Under the pieces are notes generated by a model. It was not told where the DNA came from. It did no database searches and worked only from the letters and a program-made list of their open reading frames with translations. The translations under genes and the position numbers were made by a program. Below are positions 54,914 to 62,700 of a stretch of 64,000 bases of DNA, piece by piece; position 1 is the stretch's first letter, and the number at the start of each line of letters is the position of its first letter. The stretch comes from Vibrio inusitatus (lineage in GTDB: Bacteria; Pseudomonadota; Gammaproteobacteria; Enterobacterales; Vibrionaceae): NCBI GenBank assembly GCA_024346935.1, contig AP024879.1, positions 124,001 to 188,000 on the forward strand. Direction: 5' to 3'.

Positions 54914-55600
54914 ATGAGTTGTTCTAGAAGAAACTTCATAGCTGGCGCAGGCGCAGTCATCTTTACCACAGGCGTTGGTACAACTGCGGCTTTATCTAGT
55001 CGAAGTTCGTTTGCCAGTGAGGAAGATGAGACGAAGATAAAATATGGCATGCTACATGATGAAAATGCTTGTATTGGGTGCACAGCTTGCACCGAAGCAT
55101 GTCGCGAGGTGAATAATGTTCCCGAGGGCGTTAGCCGTTTAGAAATTGAACGCTCTGAGCCTATTGGCGAATTTCCCGATGTGGAATATCGGTTTACTCG
55201 GGATGCGTGCCAGCATTGTGAGAACCCGCCGTGTGTATATGTGTGCCCAACAGGAGCGGCATACAAAGACGAAGCAACAGGCATTGTCGATGTGCATAAA
55301 GAGAAGTGTGTTGGTTGTGGCTATTGCTTAGCAGCCTGTCCTTACCAAGTTCGCTTTTTCCAACCAGAAACTAAATCAGCTGATAAATGTAACTTCTGTC
55401 GTGATACTAATCTTGCAGAAGGTAAGCAACCTGCTTGTGTAGAGAGCTGCCCAACCAATGCATTAGTGTTTGGTGATCTCAATGATCCTAACAGTAATAT
55501 CAGTCAAGCTATTAAGACTAAGCCTGTTTATCGTGACAAGGTAACTTTAGGCACTAAGCCCCAGATGTATAAAGTGCCGTTTGATAAGGGGGAGGTATAA
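54914..55600 (+). CDS. nrfC: NrfC, 4Fe-4S electron-transfer subunit
   Basis: A 228-residue ferredoxin-like protein with a twin-arginine signal (SRRNFIAGAG). It has sixteen Cys arranged for four 4Fe-4S clusters (CIGCTACTEAC, CQHCENPPCVYVCP, CVGCGYCLAACPY, CNFC...CVESCP). It links the quinol-oxidising NrfD to NrfB. The ATG at 54914 follows a perfect AGGAGGTGAT. Confidence 0.96.
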   Translation: MSCSRRNFIAGAGAVIFTTGVGTTAALSSRSSFASEEDETKIKYGMLHDENACIGCTACTEACREVNNVPEGVSRLEIERSEPIGEFPDVEYRFTRDACQHCENPPCVYVCPTGAAYKDEATGIVDVHKEKCVGCGYCLAACPYQVRFFQPETKSADKCNFCRDTNLAEGKQPACVESCPTNALVFGDLNDPNSNISQAIKTKPVYRDKVTLGTKPQMYKVPFDKGEV

Positions 55601-55601
55601 C

Positions 55602-56549
55602 ATGAACAGTGCATTTCATTTCGACTCTTTAGTGTGGGATTGGATCATTGCTATCTATCTTTTCCTCGCAGGAATGTCCGCAGGTGCAGTAATTGTAGGT
55701 TTATACCTTAAACGTAAGGTAATCACGGGTGACGCATCGGAAAACGGCATAATTAAGGCCATTGCTTGGCTTGCGCCATTTGGCATTATTGTGGGTCTAC
55801 TGATATTAGTTTTCCACCTGACTAAGCCTCTAGATTTCTGGAAAATTATGATCTATTACAACCCGACGTCAGTGATGTCGATGGGTGTGATTCTATTCCA
55901 GGTCTATATGGCGGTATTGTTTGTTTGGATTGGTATGATCTTTAGAACCACCATCATGGACTTCTTGGGTGGTAAATTTCAGTTTGTTGACGGGCTGCTT
56001 CTTAAGTTCAAACGCTTCGAAAATGGTATCGAATTATTCCTTGGATTCCTAGCAATCGCTCTGGCGGCCTACACTGGGTTCTTGCTCTCAGCGTTACAAA
56101 CGTATCCAATGCTTAACAATCCTGTACTGCCGATCCTTTTCTTGTTCTCTAGTTTGTCATCAGGTGCAGCCGCATGTTTGTTGTTTGGCATTCTTGTGTT
56201 TAAAGAAGATGCACACAGCTCTAGTGTGGCTTGGATTCATAGCTTTGAACGTCCAGTAGTACTGTTTGAACTATTCGTATTAGTGACATTTTTCACCGGT
56301 CTTATTTTTACTGGGGGACAACACGAAGCGGCAGCTTGGAATGCCATAGGTGGAGGGTTCTGGTCCAATTGGTTCTGGTTTGGTGTGGTGGGAATAGGTA
56401 TGTTGCTTCCATTGGCTATGAACTACTTTAGTCCTTCTAGCACTAAGCACAATCATGGCTTTATCTTAACGGTCACTAGCCTTAGCTTAATCGGTGTATT
56501 GATGCTACGTACATTTGTATTGTATGCAGGACAGATGACGGTTATTTAG
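55602..56549 (+). CDS. nrfD: NrfD, quinol-oxidising membrane subunit
   Basis: A 315-residue protein with eight hydrophobic helices of the NrfD/PsrC family, for example WDWIIAIYLFLAGMSAG near the start. It oxidises menaquinol for the Nrf pathway. The ATG is one base after the nrfC stop, with GGGGGAGG upstream. Confidence 0.93.
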   Translation: MNSAFHFDSLVWDWIIAIYLFLAGMSAGAVIVGLYLKRKVITGDASENGIIKAIAWLAPFGIIVGLLILVFHLTKPLDFWKIMIYYNPTSVMSMGVILFQVYMAVLFVWIGMIFRTTIMDFLGGKFQFVDGLLLKFKRFENGIELFLGFLAIALAAYTGFLLSALQTYPMLNNPVLPILFLFSSLSSGAAACLLFGILVFKEDAHSSSVAWIHSFERPVVLFELFVLVTFFTGLIFTGGQHEAAAWNAIGGGFWSNWFWFGVVGIGMLLPLAMNYFSPSSTKHNHGFILTVTSLSLIGVLMLRTFVLYAGQMTVI

Positions 56550-56566
56550 ATTCCGTCTGATTAACT

Positions 56567-56611
56567 CCCAAGTAACTTGGATTCGTTCGAGCTACTTGGG
56601 TTTATTTTTAT
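56567..56611 (+). terminator. Terminator-like hairpin between nrfD and nrfE
   Basis: CCCAAGTA and TACTTGGG pair around an 18-base loop, followed by TTTATTTTTAT. It may reduce transcription of nrfE and nrfF relative to nrfBCD. Confidence 0.65.
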
Positions 56612-56621
56612 AGGGAATGGG

Positions 56622-58586
56622 ATGCTAGCGAATCTAGGGTTGTTTTGTTTGATCCTGACAGCAGTAGTCAGCAGTTGCGGCGCTGGAGTGGGTCTTCATA
56701 GCCTTTTTCAGAGCAAGCAAATGCCTGTGCCTGCAGTTATCTCTCGCTCTTTTTCCACGATCGCCTTTCTTTTTGCTGGATTATCACTGTTATTGCTGAG
56801 TTATGCGTTTGCCAGTGATGACTTCTCTCTGTCTTATGTCTCGGATAACTCAAATAGCGCATTAGCATTGCCATTTAAGATTGCCGCGACTTGGGGGGGA
56901 CATCAAGGCTCAATGCTATTTTGGGTAGCCATAATTGCAGGTTGGGCTGTATTGGTTTCCAGACGAAATAATAGTATGAGTGATTTTCATGCTAGCTGGT
57001 TGATGTTGGCGCTGGTGTCGATTTTTAGCTGGTTCACTTTGGTTGCTTCTAACCCCTTTGCAATGAATGATGTGTTGCCATTCGAAGGGCGAGATCTCAA
57101 CCCTATGCTACAAGACATAGGCCTTATCATTCATCCTCCTTTATTGTATGTAGGCTATGTTGGATTTGCCTCTGTGCTGGCGTTAACCTGTGGCTATTTG
57201 ATAGAGGCGAAGACTGAAGGTGAACTCTTTGAGCGCTTAACCCGCCATACTCTGTTGGCATGGGTTTTCTTAAGCGCAGGCATTATCGTCGGTGCAGGAT
57301 GGGCCTACTACGAGCTTGGTTGGGGCGGTTGGTGGTTCTGGGACCCTGTTGAAAATGCCTCCCTTTTGCCTTGGTTAACGGCAACAGCGTTAGTCCATTC
57401 AGTAATGGCGAGCCGAAAGCAAGGACAGTTAAAGGTATGGACCTTTTCACTGGCGATAGTGACTTTCTGTCTGAGTATTCTAGGAACTTTTATTGTTCGC
57501 TCTGGGGTATTAACCTCGGTGCATGCCTTTGCTGTAGACCCAAGTAAAGGACTGACATTGCTGGGTATTTTGAGTTTGGTGTTTATAAGCGCTTATGTTT
57601 TGCTAATCAATCGAGTCGAGTCAATTAAGTCCAACGCTATCTCACGATTTTCTAGTAAAAACACCTTTATCTTGTGGGCTCTCAATCTCTTTGTATTGGC
57701 AACGGCGATTGTCCTGCTCGGTACGTTCTACCCCATGTTGTATCAATTGTTCGGATTAGGGAACATCTCCGTTGGCGCTCCTTACTTCAATTTATTGTTT
57801 GCACCGTTAACCATTATTGCTCTAATGGTAATGGCATTAAGTCCTCTGCTTAAATGGCAAGCACAGCCAGGCATTTTTCCTTGGAAATTAGCACTAATTA
57901 CAGTATCAGTGAGTGCCTTGTTAGCATGGATGTTTATTTGTTACTACATCTATCATGACAGTGAGGTCGCTGCCACATGGTCGACTTATGCGTTTATCAC
58001 TACTTGGGCTGCAATTTGGTTGATGGTGACTCACGTTCTTCGATGCTTACGAGTGCGTAAAAAGGAATATAGATATAAGGTTTATTTAGTATCTGTTGCT
58101 CATGTTGGTGTTGCGATACTGGCTTTTGGAGCCAGTATGAATAGCTATTATTCTTATGAATTGACCGCCAAGCTAGGCCCGAAAAGTAGCGTGCAGTTTG
58201 GTGACTACAACATCCATTATCAACATACTAAGCTCTATATTGCGCCAAGCTTTACTGCTGAACAGGCTGTCATTGAGATTGCGGATGCATCGGGAAATAC
58301 AGTGATAGCAAGGCCAGAAAAGAGACATTATCCCGTTCGCGTAATGAATATGACCGAGCCTTCTTTGACACCGCATTGGAATGGAGATGTATATATCACG
58401 CTTGGAGAAAAGCTAGATCCTCAACATTACGCTGTTCGAATTCAGTTTAAGGCCTTTATTCGCTGGATTGGCTTGGGGGGACTGCTAGTTGTTTTCGCAG
58501 GAATTGGTTTACTTGTCCGTGGTGTGCTGACTAAACAATTCAATTCACGTAGCAAAAGAGCTATAACGCGGGAGTATCAAGCATGA
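56622..58586 (+). CDS. nrfE: NrfE, haem lyase subunit (CcmF family)
   Basis: A 654-residue protein with about fifteen membrane segments and the WWD haem-handling motif WGGWWFWDPVENASLLPW. NrfE with NrfF attaches haem to the CxxCK site of NrfA. I start at ATG 56622, preceded by GGGAATGGG. The longer frame from a TTG at 56577 would lie inside the terminator-like hairpin. It overlaps nrfF by four bases. Confidence 0.93.
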   Translation: MLANLGLFCLILTAVVSSCGAGVGLHSLFQSKQMPVPAVISRSFSTIAFLFAGLSLLLLSYAFASDDFSLSYVSDNSNSALALPFKIAATWGGHQGSMLFWVAIIAGWAVLVSRRNNSMSDFHASWLMLALVSIFSWFTLVASNPFAMNDVLPFEGRDLNPMLQDIGLIIHPPLLYVGYVGFASVLALTCGYLIEAKTEGELFERLTRHTLLAWVFLSAGIIVGAGWAYYELGWGGWWFWDPVENASLLPWLTATALVHSVMASRKQGQLKVWTFSLAIVTFCLSILGTFIVRSGVLTSVHAFAVDPSKGLTLLGILSLVFISAYVLLINRVESIKSNAISRFSSKNTFILWALNLFVLATAIVLLGTFYPMLYQLFGLGNISVGAPYFNLLFAPLTIIALMVMALSPLLKWQAQPGIFPWKLALITVSVSALLAWMFICYYIYHDSEVAATWSTYAFITTWAAIWLMVTHVLRCLRVRKKEYRYKVYLVSVAHVGVAILAFGASMNSYYSYELTAKLGPKSSVQFGDYNIHYQHTKLYIAPSFTAEQAVIEIADASGNTVIARPEKRHYPVRVMNMTEPSLTPHWNGDVYITLGEKLDPQHYAVRIQFKAFIRWIGLGGLLVVFAGIGLLVRGVLTKQFNSRSKRAITREYQA

Positions 58587-59017
58587 AGCCATTCAGGGGC
58601 TTGATAATATTTTGGGGATTAAGCTTCTGCTGTGCAACAGCGGTATTTGCTGCAGGCTATCAAACTATTTCCCATCCTGTTGACCTGTTTGAGTTTGATT
58701 CGGTATCGCAACAAAAACAGGCAATTCATCTGGCTAAAACCTTACGCTGTCCTATGTGCCAGAATCAAAATTTAATTGAGTCTAATTCTGCGGTCGCGAA
58801 GGATATTCGACTTCGAGTATTCGAGTTGATTAAGGCAGGCAAATCAGATGATGAGGTCAAAGAGTATATGGTGCTTAGATACGGTGAACACGTGCTCTAT
58901 CAGCCCTCATTTAGCATTAAGAATGCCATGCTGTGGGGCATCCCTATCGTACTAGGATTACTCATGATTAGCTTTAGTATTGGTTATATCAAACGATCGA
59001 TACGAGGTATCAATTGA
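58583..59017 (+). CDS. nrfF: NrfF, CcmH-like haem lyase subunit
   Basis: A 144-residue protein with a signal peptide, the redox motif LRCPMCQNQNL (Cys about residues 53 and 56) of the CcmH/NrfF family, and a C-terminal membrane anchor. It prepares the apo-NrfA Cys residues for haem attachment. ATGA overlap with nrfE. No nrfG follows; it is encoded with nrfA. Confidence 0.93.
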   Translation: MKPFRGLIIFWGLSFCCATAVFAAGYQTISHPVDLFEFDSVSQQKQAIHLAKTLRCPMCQNQNLIESNSAVAKDIRLRVFELIKAGKSDDEVKEYMVLRYGEHVLYQPSFSIKNAMLWGIPIVLGLLMISFSIGYIKRSIRGIN

Positions 59018-59394
59018 GGCAACAATACCATTTCAGGCGTTCTAAAGATGGCGAACTTCTTATATGGAACGTGACTAAACTTATCGAGATAACGCAAGGA
59101 ATGTCGGTAATCTTAATGCCTCTTGATACAATCCAAGAGCTAGATGAGGCCTTTTGGTATGATCTTGGTGGTGGTAAGCCAACCTGTCGCAATATTGCGC
59201 AGCATGCCAAACTTATCCAGCAAACAGACCTTACATATCCCATTATCCTGTGCCATGAAGGACGGGTAATGGATGGTATGCATCGGGTTTGTAAGGCTTT
59301 GATGCAGGGTGCGACCCATATCAAGGTAGTGCAGTTTGCAAAACCGATCCTGCCTCATTTCATCGACGTAGACCCAGAGACTCTCTCTTATTAA
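59014..59394 (+). CDS. ParB-fold protein at the end of the nrf operon
   Basis: A 126-residue protein with a ParB/sulfiredoxin-type core: PLDTIQELDEAFW, PTCRNIAQHAKLI, YPIILCHEGRVMDGMHRVCKAL. It starts at TTG, overlapping nrfF by four bases, with GAGG 7 bases upstream, so it looks translationally coupled. Free-standing ParB-fold proteins of this type are of unknown function and are not known plasmid-partition factors. A link to nitrite reduction would be novel but rests on position only. Confidence 0.72.
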   Translation: MRQQYHFRRSKDGELLIWNVTKLIEITQGMSVILMPLDTIQELDEAFWYDLGGGKPTCRNIAQHAKLIQQTDLTYPIILCHEGRVMDGMHRVCKALMQGATHIKVVQFAKPILPHFIDVDPETLSY

Positions 59395-59573
59395 TTATCG
59401 TATAACTCAAGTGGTAAATCATCACGACCTTTAAAAAAGTAAAGCGTTTTCCAGTAAACTCATCCACGCATTCAGCTTCTACTTCAATCTTCTTTTTTCT
59501 AGATATTTGATAGTCGCTACAGATGATAGCAACGTGTTGCGAACCCTAACGCCTTGTTATCACATCATCCTAG

Positions 59574-59607
59574 AATAAAAAAGCTCAGCCACAAGGGCTG
59601 AGCAAAA
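59574..59607 (-). terminator. Intrinsic terminator of the fourth sulfatase
   Basis: On the minus strand GCTCAGCC and GGCTGAGC pair, followed by six T. Confidence 0.8.
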
Positions 59608-59642
59608 TCTCCAACAAGCAGAGAGGAATAATGTGTGATGAT

Positions 59643-61214
59643 TTATTTTTTGTTCATCTCATCAATTTGCTTTTGTAGCTGATCAATTTGGCTCAGTTTT
59701 GCTTTCACGCCTAACGAAGTTTGGCTGATCGCCGCAGGGTTTATTACCTGACCCTGTTGGCTAGGGAACTTGTTCAGCGTTGCAAAGAATTTACCAAGTT
59801 CATCTTGAACCGGTACGAATAACCACATGTTATCTGCCATCCAGCGTAGGTACATACCTGATTCGTGTGGCGCCTTTTCAAATGGGTCAGCACGTAGGTG
59901 GATGATCTTTGGCCAGTTAGACTCGAAACGCACCGCATCAGTAATGTTACCTTCTAGCGTTGCAAAGTGCAGTTTCCAATCATTCCAACGGATAGCATTT
60001 AGCTCGCCGTTTGCCGTGAAGTACAGTAGTGATTCACGAGGACCTTTCTCTTGTTTTCCTTCAAAGTACGGCATGAAGTTGTAGCCATCGATGTGTACTC
60101 GCCACTCTTTGCCATTAGACGTGTAGCCTTCAGTTAATTTCTCTTTAACATCTGGAACGCCAGCTGCAGCCATGATCGTTGGAAGCCAATCTTGGTGTGC
60201 CATCATCTCATTAATTTTGGTACCAGGTTCAATAACACCAGGCCAACGAACTAGCTGAGGAACACGCATACCGCCTTCCCAAGTTGTACCTTTTTCGCCG
60301 TGGAACGGTGTTGCACCGCCATCAGGCCAAGAAACGGTTTCAGCACCATTATCGGTTGAATAGATAACGATAGTGTTATCCGCGATACCTAGGTCATCTA
60401 GTTTGTCTAGAAGAATACCTACGTGGTCATCGTGCTCTAGCATGCCATCAGCGTATATGCTGATGCCCGATTTACCTTGATATTTTTCTTGAAGGCGAGT
60501 CCATACGTGCATACGAGTGGTGTTGTGCCAGATGAAGAAAGGCTTGTCTGCTTTTACCGCTTTTTCCATAAAGGCAAGAGAAGAATCTAGGAACTCTTCA
60601 TCCGCGGTTTCCATGCGCTTACGTGTCATAGGACCGGTATCTTCAATGCGACCGTCAGCATAAGATTTGATTACACCACGAGGACCGTAGTTCTTACGGA
60701 ACTCTGGGTCTTTAGGGTAGTAGTAAGTCTCTGGTTCTTCTTCAGCATTGAGGTGGTAAAGGTTTCCAAAGAACTCATCAAAACCGTGTTTTGTCGGTAA
60801 ATGTTGGTCTTGATCACCAAGGTGATTTTTACCAAATTGAGCTGTCATGTAGCCTTGATCTTTCAAAAGATCAGCAACCGTTGGAGCCCATTCAGGAATA
60901 CCGTGGGTAGAGCCTGGCATACCAATAGTAAGAAGACCGGTACGAAATGGTTCTTGACCGGTAACGAACGCGGCACGACCCGCTGTACATGATTGCTGTC
61001 CGTAGTGGTCAGTAAATAGTGCACCTTCGTTTGCAATACGATCGATGTTAGGCGTTTCGTAGCCCATCATGCCTTGGTTGTATGCGCCGATATTCCATAG
61101 GCCAACATCATCGCCGAAGATGGCAAGGATATTTGGCTTGTCTGCTGCGACAGCTGATGCTGATGCAGCCAACATTCCTGCTGTTATAGCCAGTTTGCTG
61201 AATTGATTAGTCAT
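59643..61214 (-). CDS. Arylsulfatase-like enzyme, Cys-type
   Basis: A 523-residue exported sulfatase (signal peptide cleaved after AVAA). It shows IFGDDVGLWN, the formylglycine motif C76-TAGR with AAFVTGQ, FGKNHLG and IYSTDNGAE. The C-terminus is a short Gln/Lys helix. It differs from the other three sulfatases in lacking Pro in the CxPxR motif (CTAGR) and belongs to another subfamily. Monocistronic with its own terminator and GGAG ribosome site. Confidence 0.92.
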   Translation of the reverse strand: MTNQFSKLAITAGMLAASASAVAADKPNILAIFGDDVGLWNIGAYNQGMMGYETPNIDRIANEGALFTDHYGQQSCTAGRAAFVTGQEPFRTGLLTIGMPGSTHGIPEWAPTVADLLKDQGYMTAQFGKNHLGDQDQHLPTKHGFDEFFGNLYHLNAEEEPETYYYPKDPEFRKNYGPRGVIKSYADGRIEDTGPMTRKRMETADEEFLDSSLAFMEKAVKADKPFFIWHNTTRMHVWTRLQEKYQGKSGISIYADGMLEHDDHVGILLDKLDDLGIADNTIVIYSTDNGAETVSWPDGGATPFHGEKGTTWEGGMRVPQLVRWPGVIEPGTKINEMMAHQDWLPTIMAAAGVPDVKEKLTEGYTSNGKEWRVHIDGYNFMPYFEGKQEKGPRESLLYFTANGELNAIRWNDWKLHFATLEGNITDAVRFESNWPKIIHLRADPFEKAPHESGMYLRWMADNMWLFVPVQDELGKFFATLNKFPSQQGQVINPAAISQTSLGVKAKLSQIDQLQKQIDEMNKK

Positions 61215-61636
61215 TGAGACTCCATCACGTTTGGTTAGGAAAAGGATTGCGACAGTTCAGCGAAGCAGAGTTAAGCACTTTACCGTTACACGGAGCTAAC
61301 GCTAACAGGCTGAAAAGATGACTTATCTGAACTGTTGTTGGCACATAATGTAATTTTCAAGATGGGTGTTGTCGCTTTATAGACTTTATAACTATTAGTA
61401 ATAATGGGGTGGTGGTGATGCCAAATTGAAAGAGCGGAAGGGGCGTGGGTATTGTTGCTATGGGACTTTCAGAGAAAGAACAGATTAAAGAGCGTAACTT
61501 TGTTGCATCTTGTAGCAATATTTACGGTCGCAAATTTTGAGATAAGCATCAAATAATGACATCCCCATTATCTAGCTTCATACACAACAAGTAGAATACC
61601 GCCACACCTCTACACCATTAAGCCTTTCCAAGCACC
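61215..61636. other. Divergent intergenic region
   Basis: The 422 bases between the sulfatase and the RND adaptor hold both promoters. One weak 31-codon frame (61445-61540) is discussed among rejected items; I see no hairpin array or clear operator. Confidence 0.4.
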
Positions 61637-62698
61637 ATGAAAAAATACGCACTGATTGCAGTTATTATCACCATTGCAGGCTTCTCTGCATTTTCTCTTC
61701 ATACGACAGAAAAAGAAGCACCGAAATTATCGAACGCTCTAACAGTCGATACCACGTTTGCAGGGCAGGATGCTCTTGAGCGGAACGTTCATATGCTAGG
61801 CAATACATTTGCTCACCAATCTGTAGATATAAAACCAGAAGAGAAAGGAAAGATCGCAAAGGTTCTAGTAAGGTCAGGAGATGATGTGAAGCAAGGACAA
61901 TTGTTATTCTTGCTAGATGATAGACATCAACGTGCCGTTGTTCAGCGAGAAGCAGCGAGCTTGAAAGAGCTTCAACGTCAACACAGTAATCTACTTCGAC
62001 TCTTACCAAATGGCGCGGTTCCACAAGGGGACGTAGACGCAGCGCTTGCTAATGTTGAAATGCAAAAGGCTGAATTAGAACTTGCCAAGGCAAGGTTGCA
62101 AGACAAACGAGTGACTGCACCCTTTTCTGGCACCTTGGGATTAGTCGATATTACTGTTGGTCAAAATGTAGAGAGTGAATCAGTATTGACCACACTTGAT
62201 GACTCAAGTCACTTAAGGCTAAATGTGGCTTTTCCTGCGAAGTACCTCCGCCAACTTAGGATTGGACAAACAACCAAATTATCGAGTATCGAAGGCGCTA
62301 AGTCTGTAAAGGCAACGCTTACCAGTTTAGATAGTCGTGTAAACAGTCAAACCCAAAATATTCAAGCACAGTTTCGTATTGATAATGATAAGGCTCGATT
62401 AACGCCAGGCAGTCTTGTGCTCGGCGAATTGCCATTGCCTACGCAAACTGAAGTAACCGTGCCGTTACAGTCAGTAGTGTATCGAGGGCATGAACGCTTT
62501 GTGTATGTTGTACAAAATAGCACTGTAGAAAAACGCATCGTAATACTCGGCGAGCGCACGGGTGAGAAAGTACAAGTTCTCGACGGACTGGATTTTGGTG
62601 AGGAAATCGTTTATCGCGGCACAGTGAAATTACGTCAAAATGCAGAAGTTGAAATCATTGACACAGTGGATACTCACTCATCAGATGGTGATGTGTAG
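61637..62698 (+). CDS. RND efflux membrane-fusion (adaptor) protein
   Basis: A 353-residue periplasmic adaptor with an N-terminal membrane anchor. Its lipoyl/barrel-sandwich halves (GKIAKVLVRSGDDVKQGQ and VTAPFSGTLGLVDITVGQ) lie on either side of a coiled-coil hairpin (about residues 100-150). It links an RND pump to an outer-membrane channel. The permease starts two bases after its stop. Confidence 0.93.
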   Translation: MKKYALIAVIITIAGFSAFSLHTTEKEAPKLSNALTVDTTFAGQDALERNVHMLGNTFAHQSVDIKPEEKGKIAKVLVRSGDDVKQGQLLFLLDDRHQRAVVQREAASLKELQRQHSNLLRLLPNGAVPQGDVDAALANVEMQKAELELAKARLQDKRVTAPFSGTLGLVDITVGQNVESESVLTTLDDSSHLRLNVAFPAKYLRQLRIGQTTKLSSIEGAKSVKATLTSLDSRVNSQTQNIQAQFRIDNDKARLTPGSLVLGELPLPTQTEVTVPLQSVVYRGHERFVYVVQNSTVEKRIVILGERTGEKVQVLDGLDFGEEIVYRGTVKLRQNAEVEIIDTVDTHSSDGDV

Positions 62699-62700
62699 TT

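Noticed and set aside
61445..61540. 31-codon frame starting at GTG between the sulfatase and the RND genes
   Set aside because: There is a GGAAGGGG before it, but no signal, helix or recognisable pattern; too weak to call.
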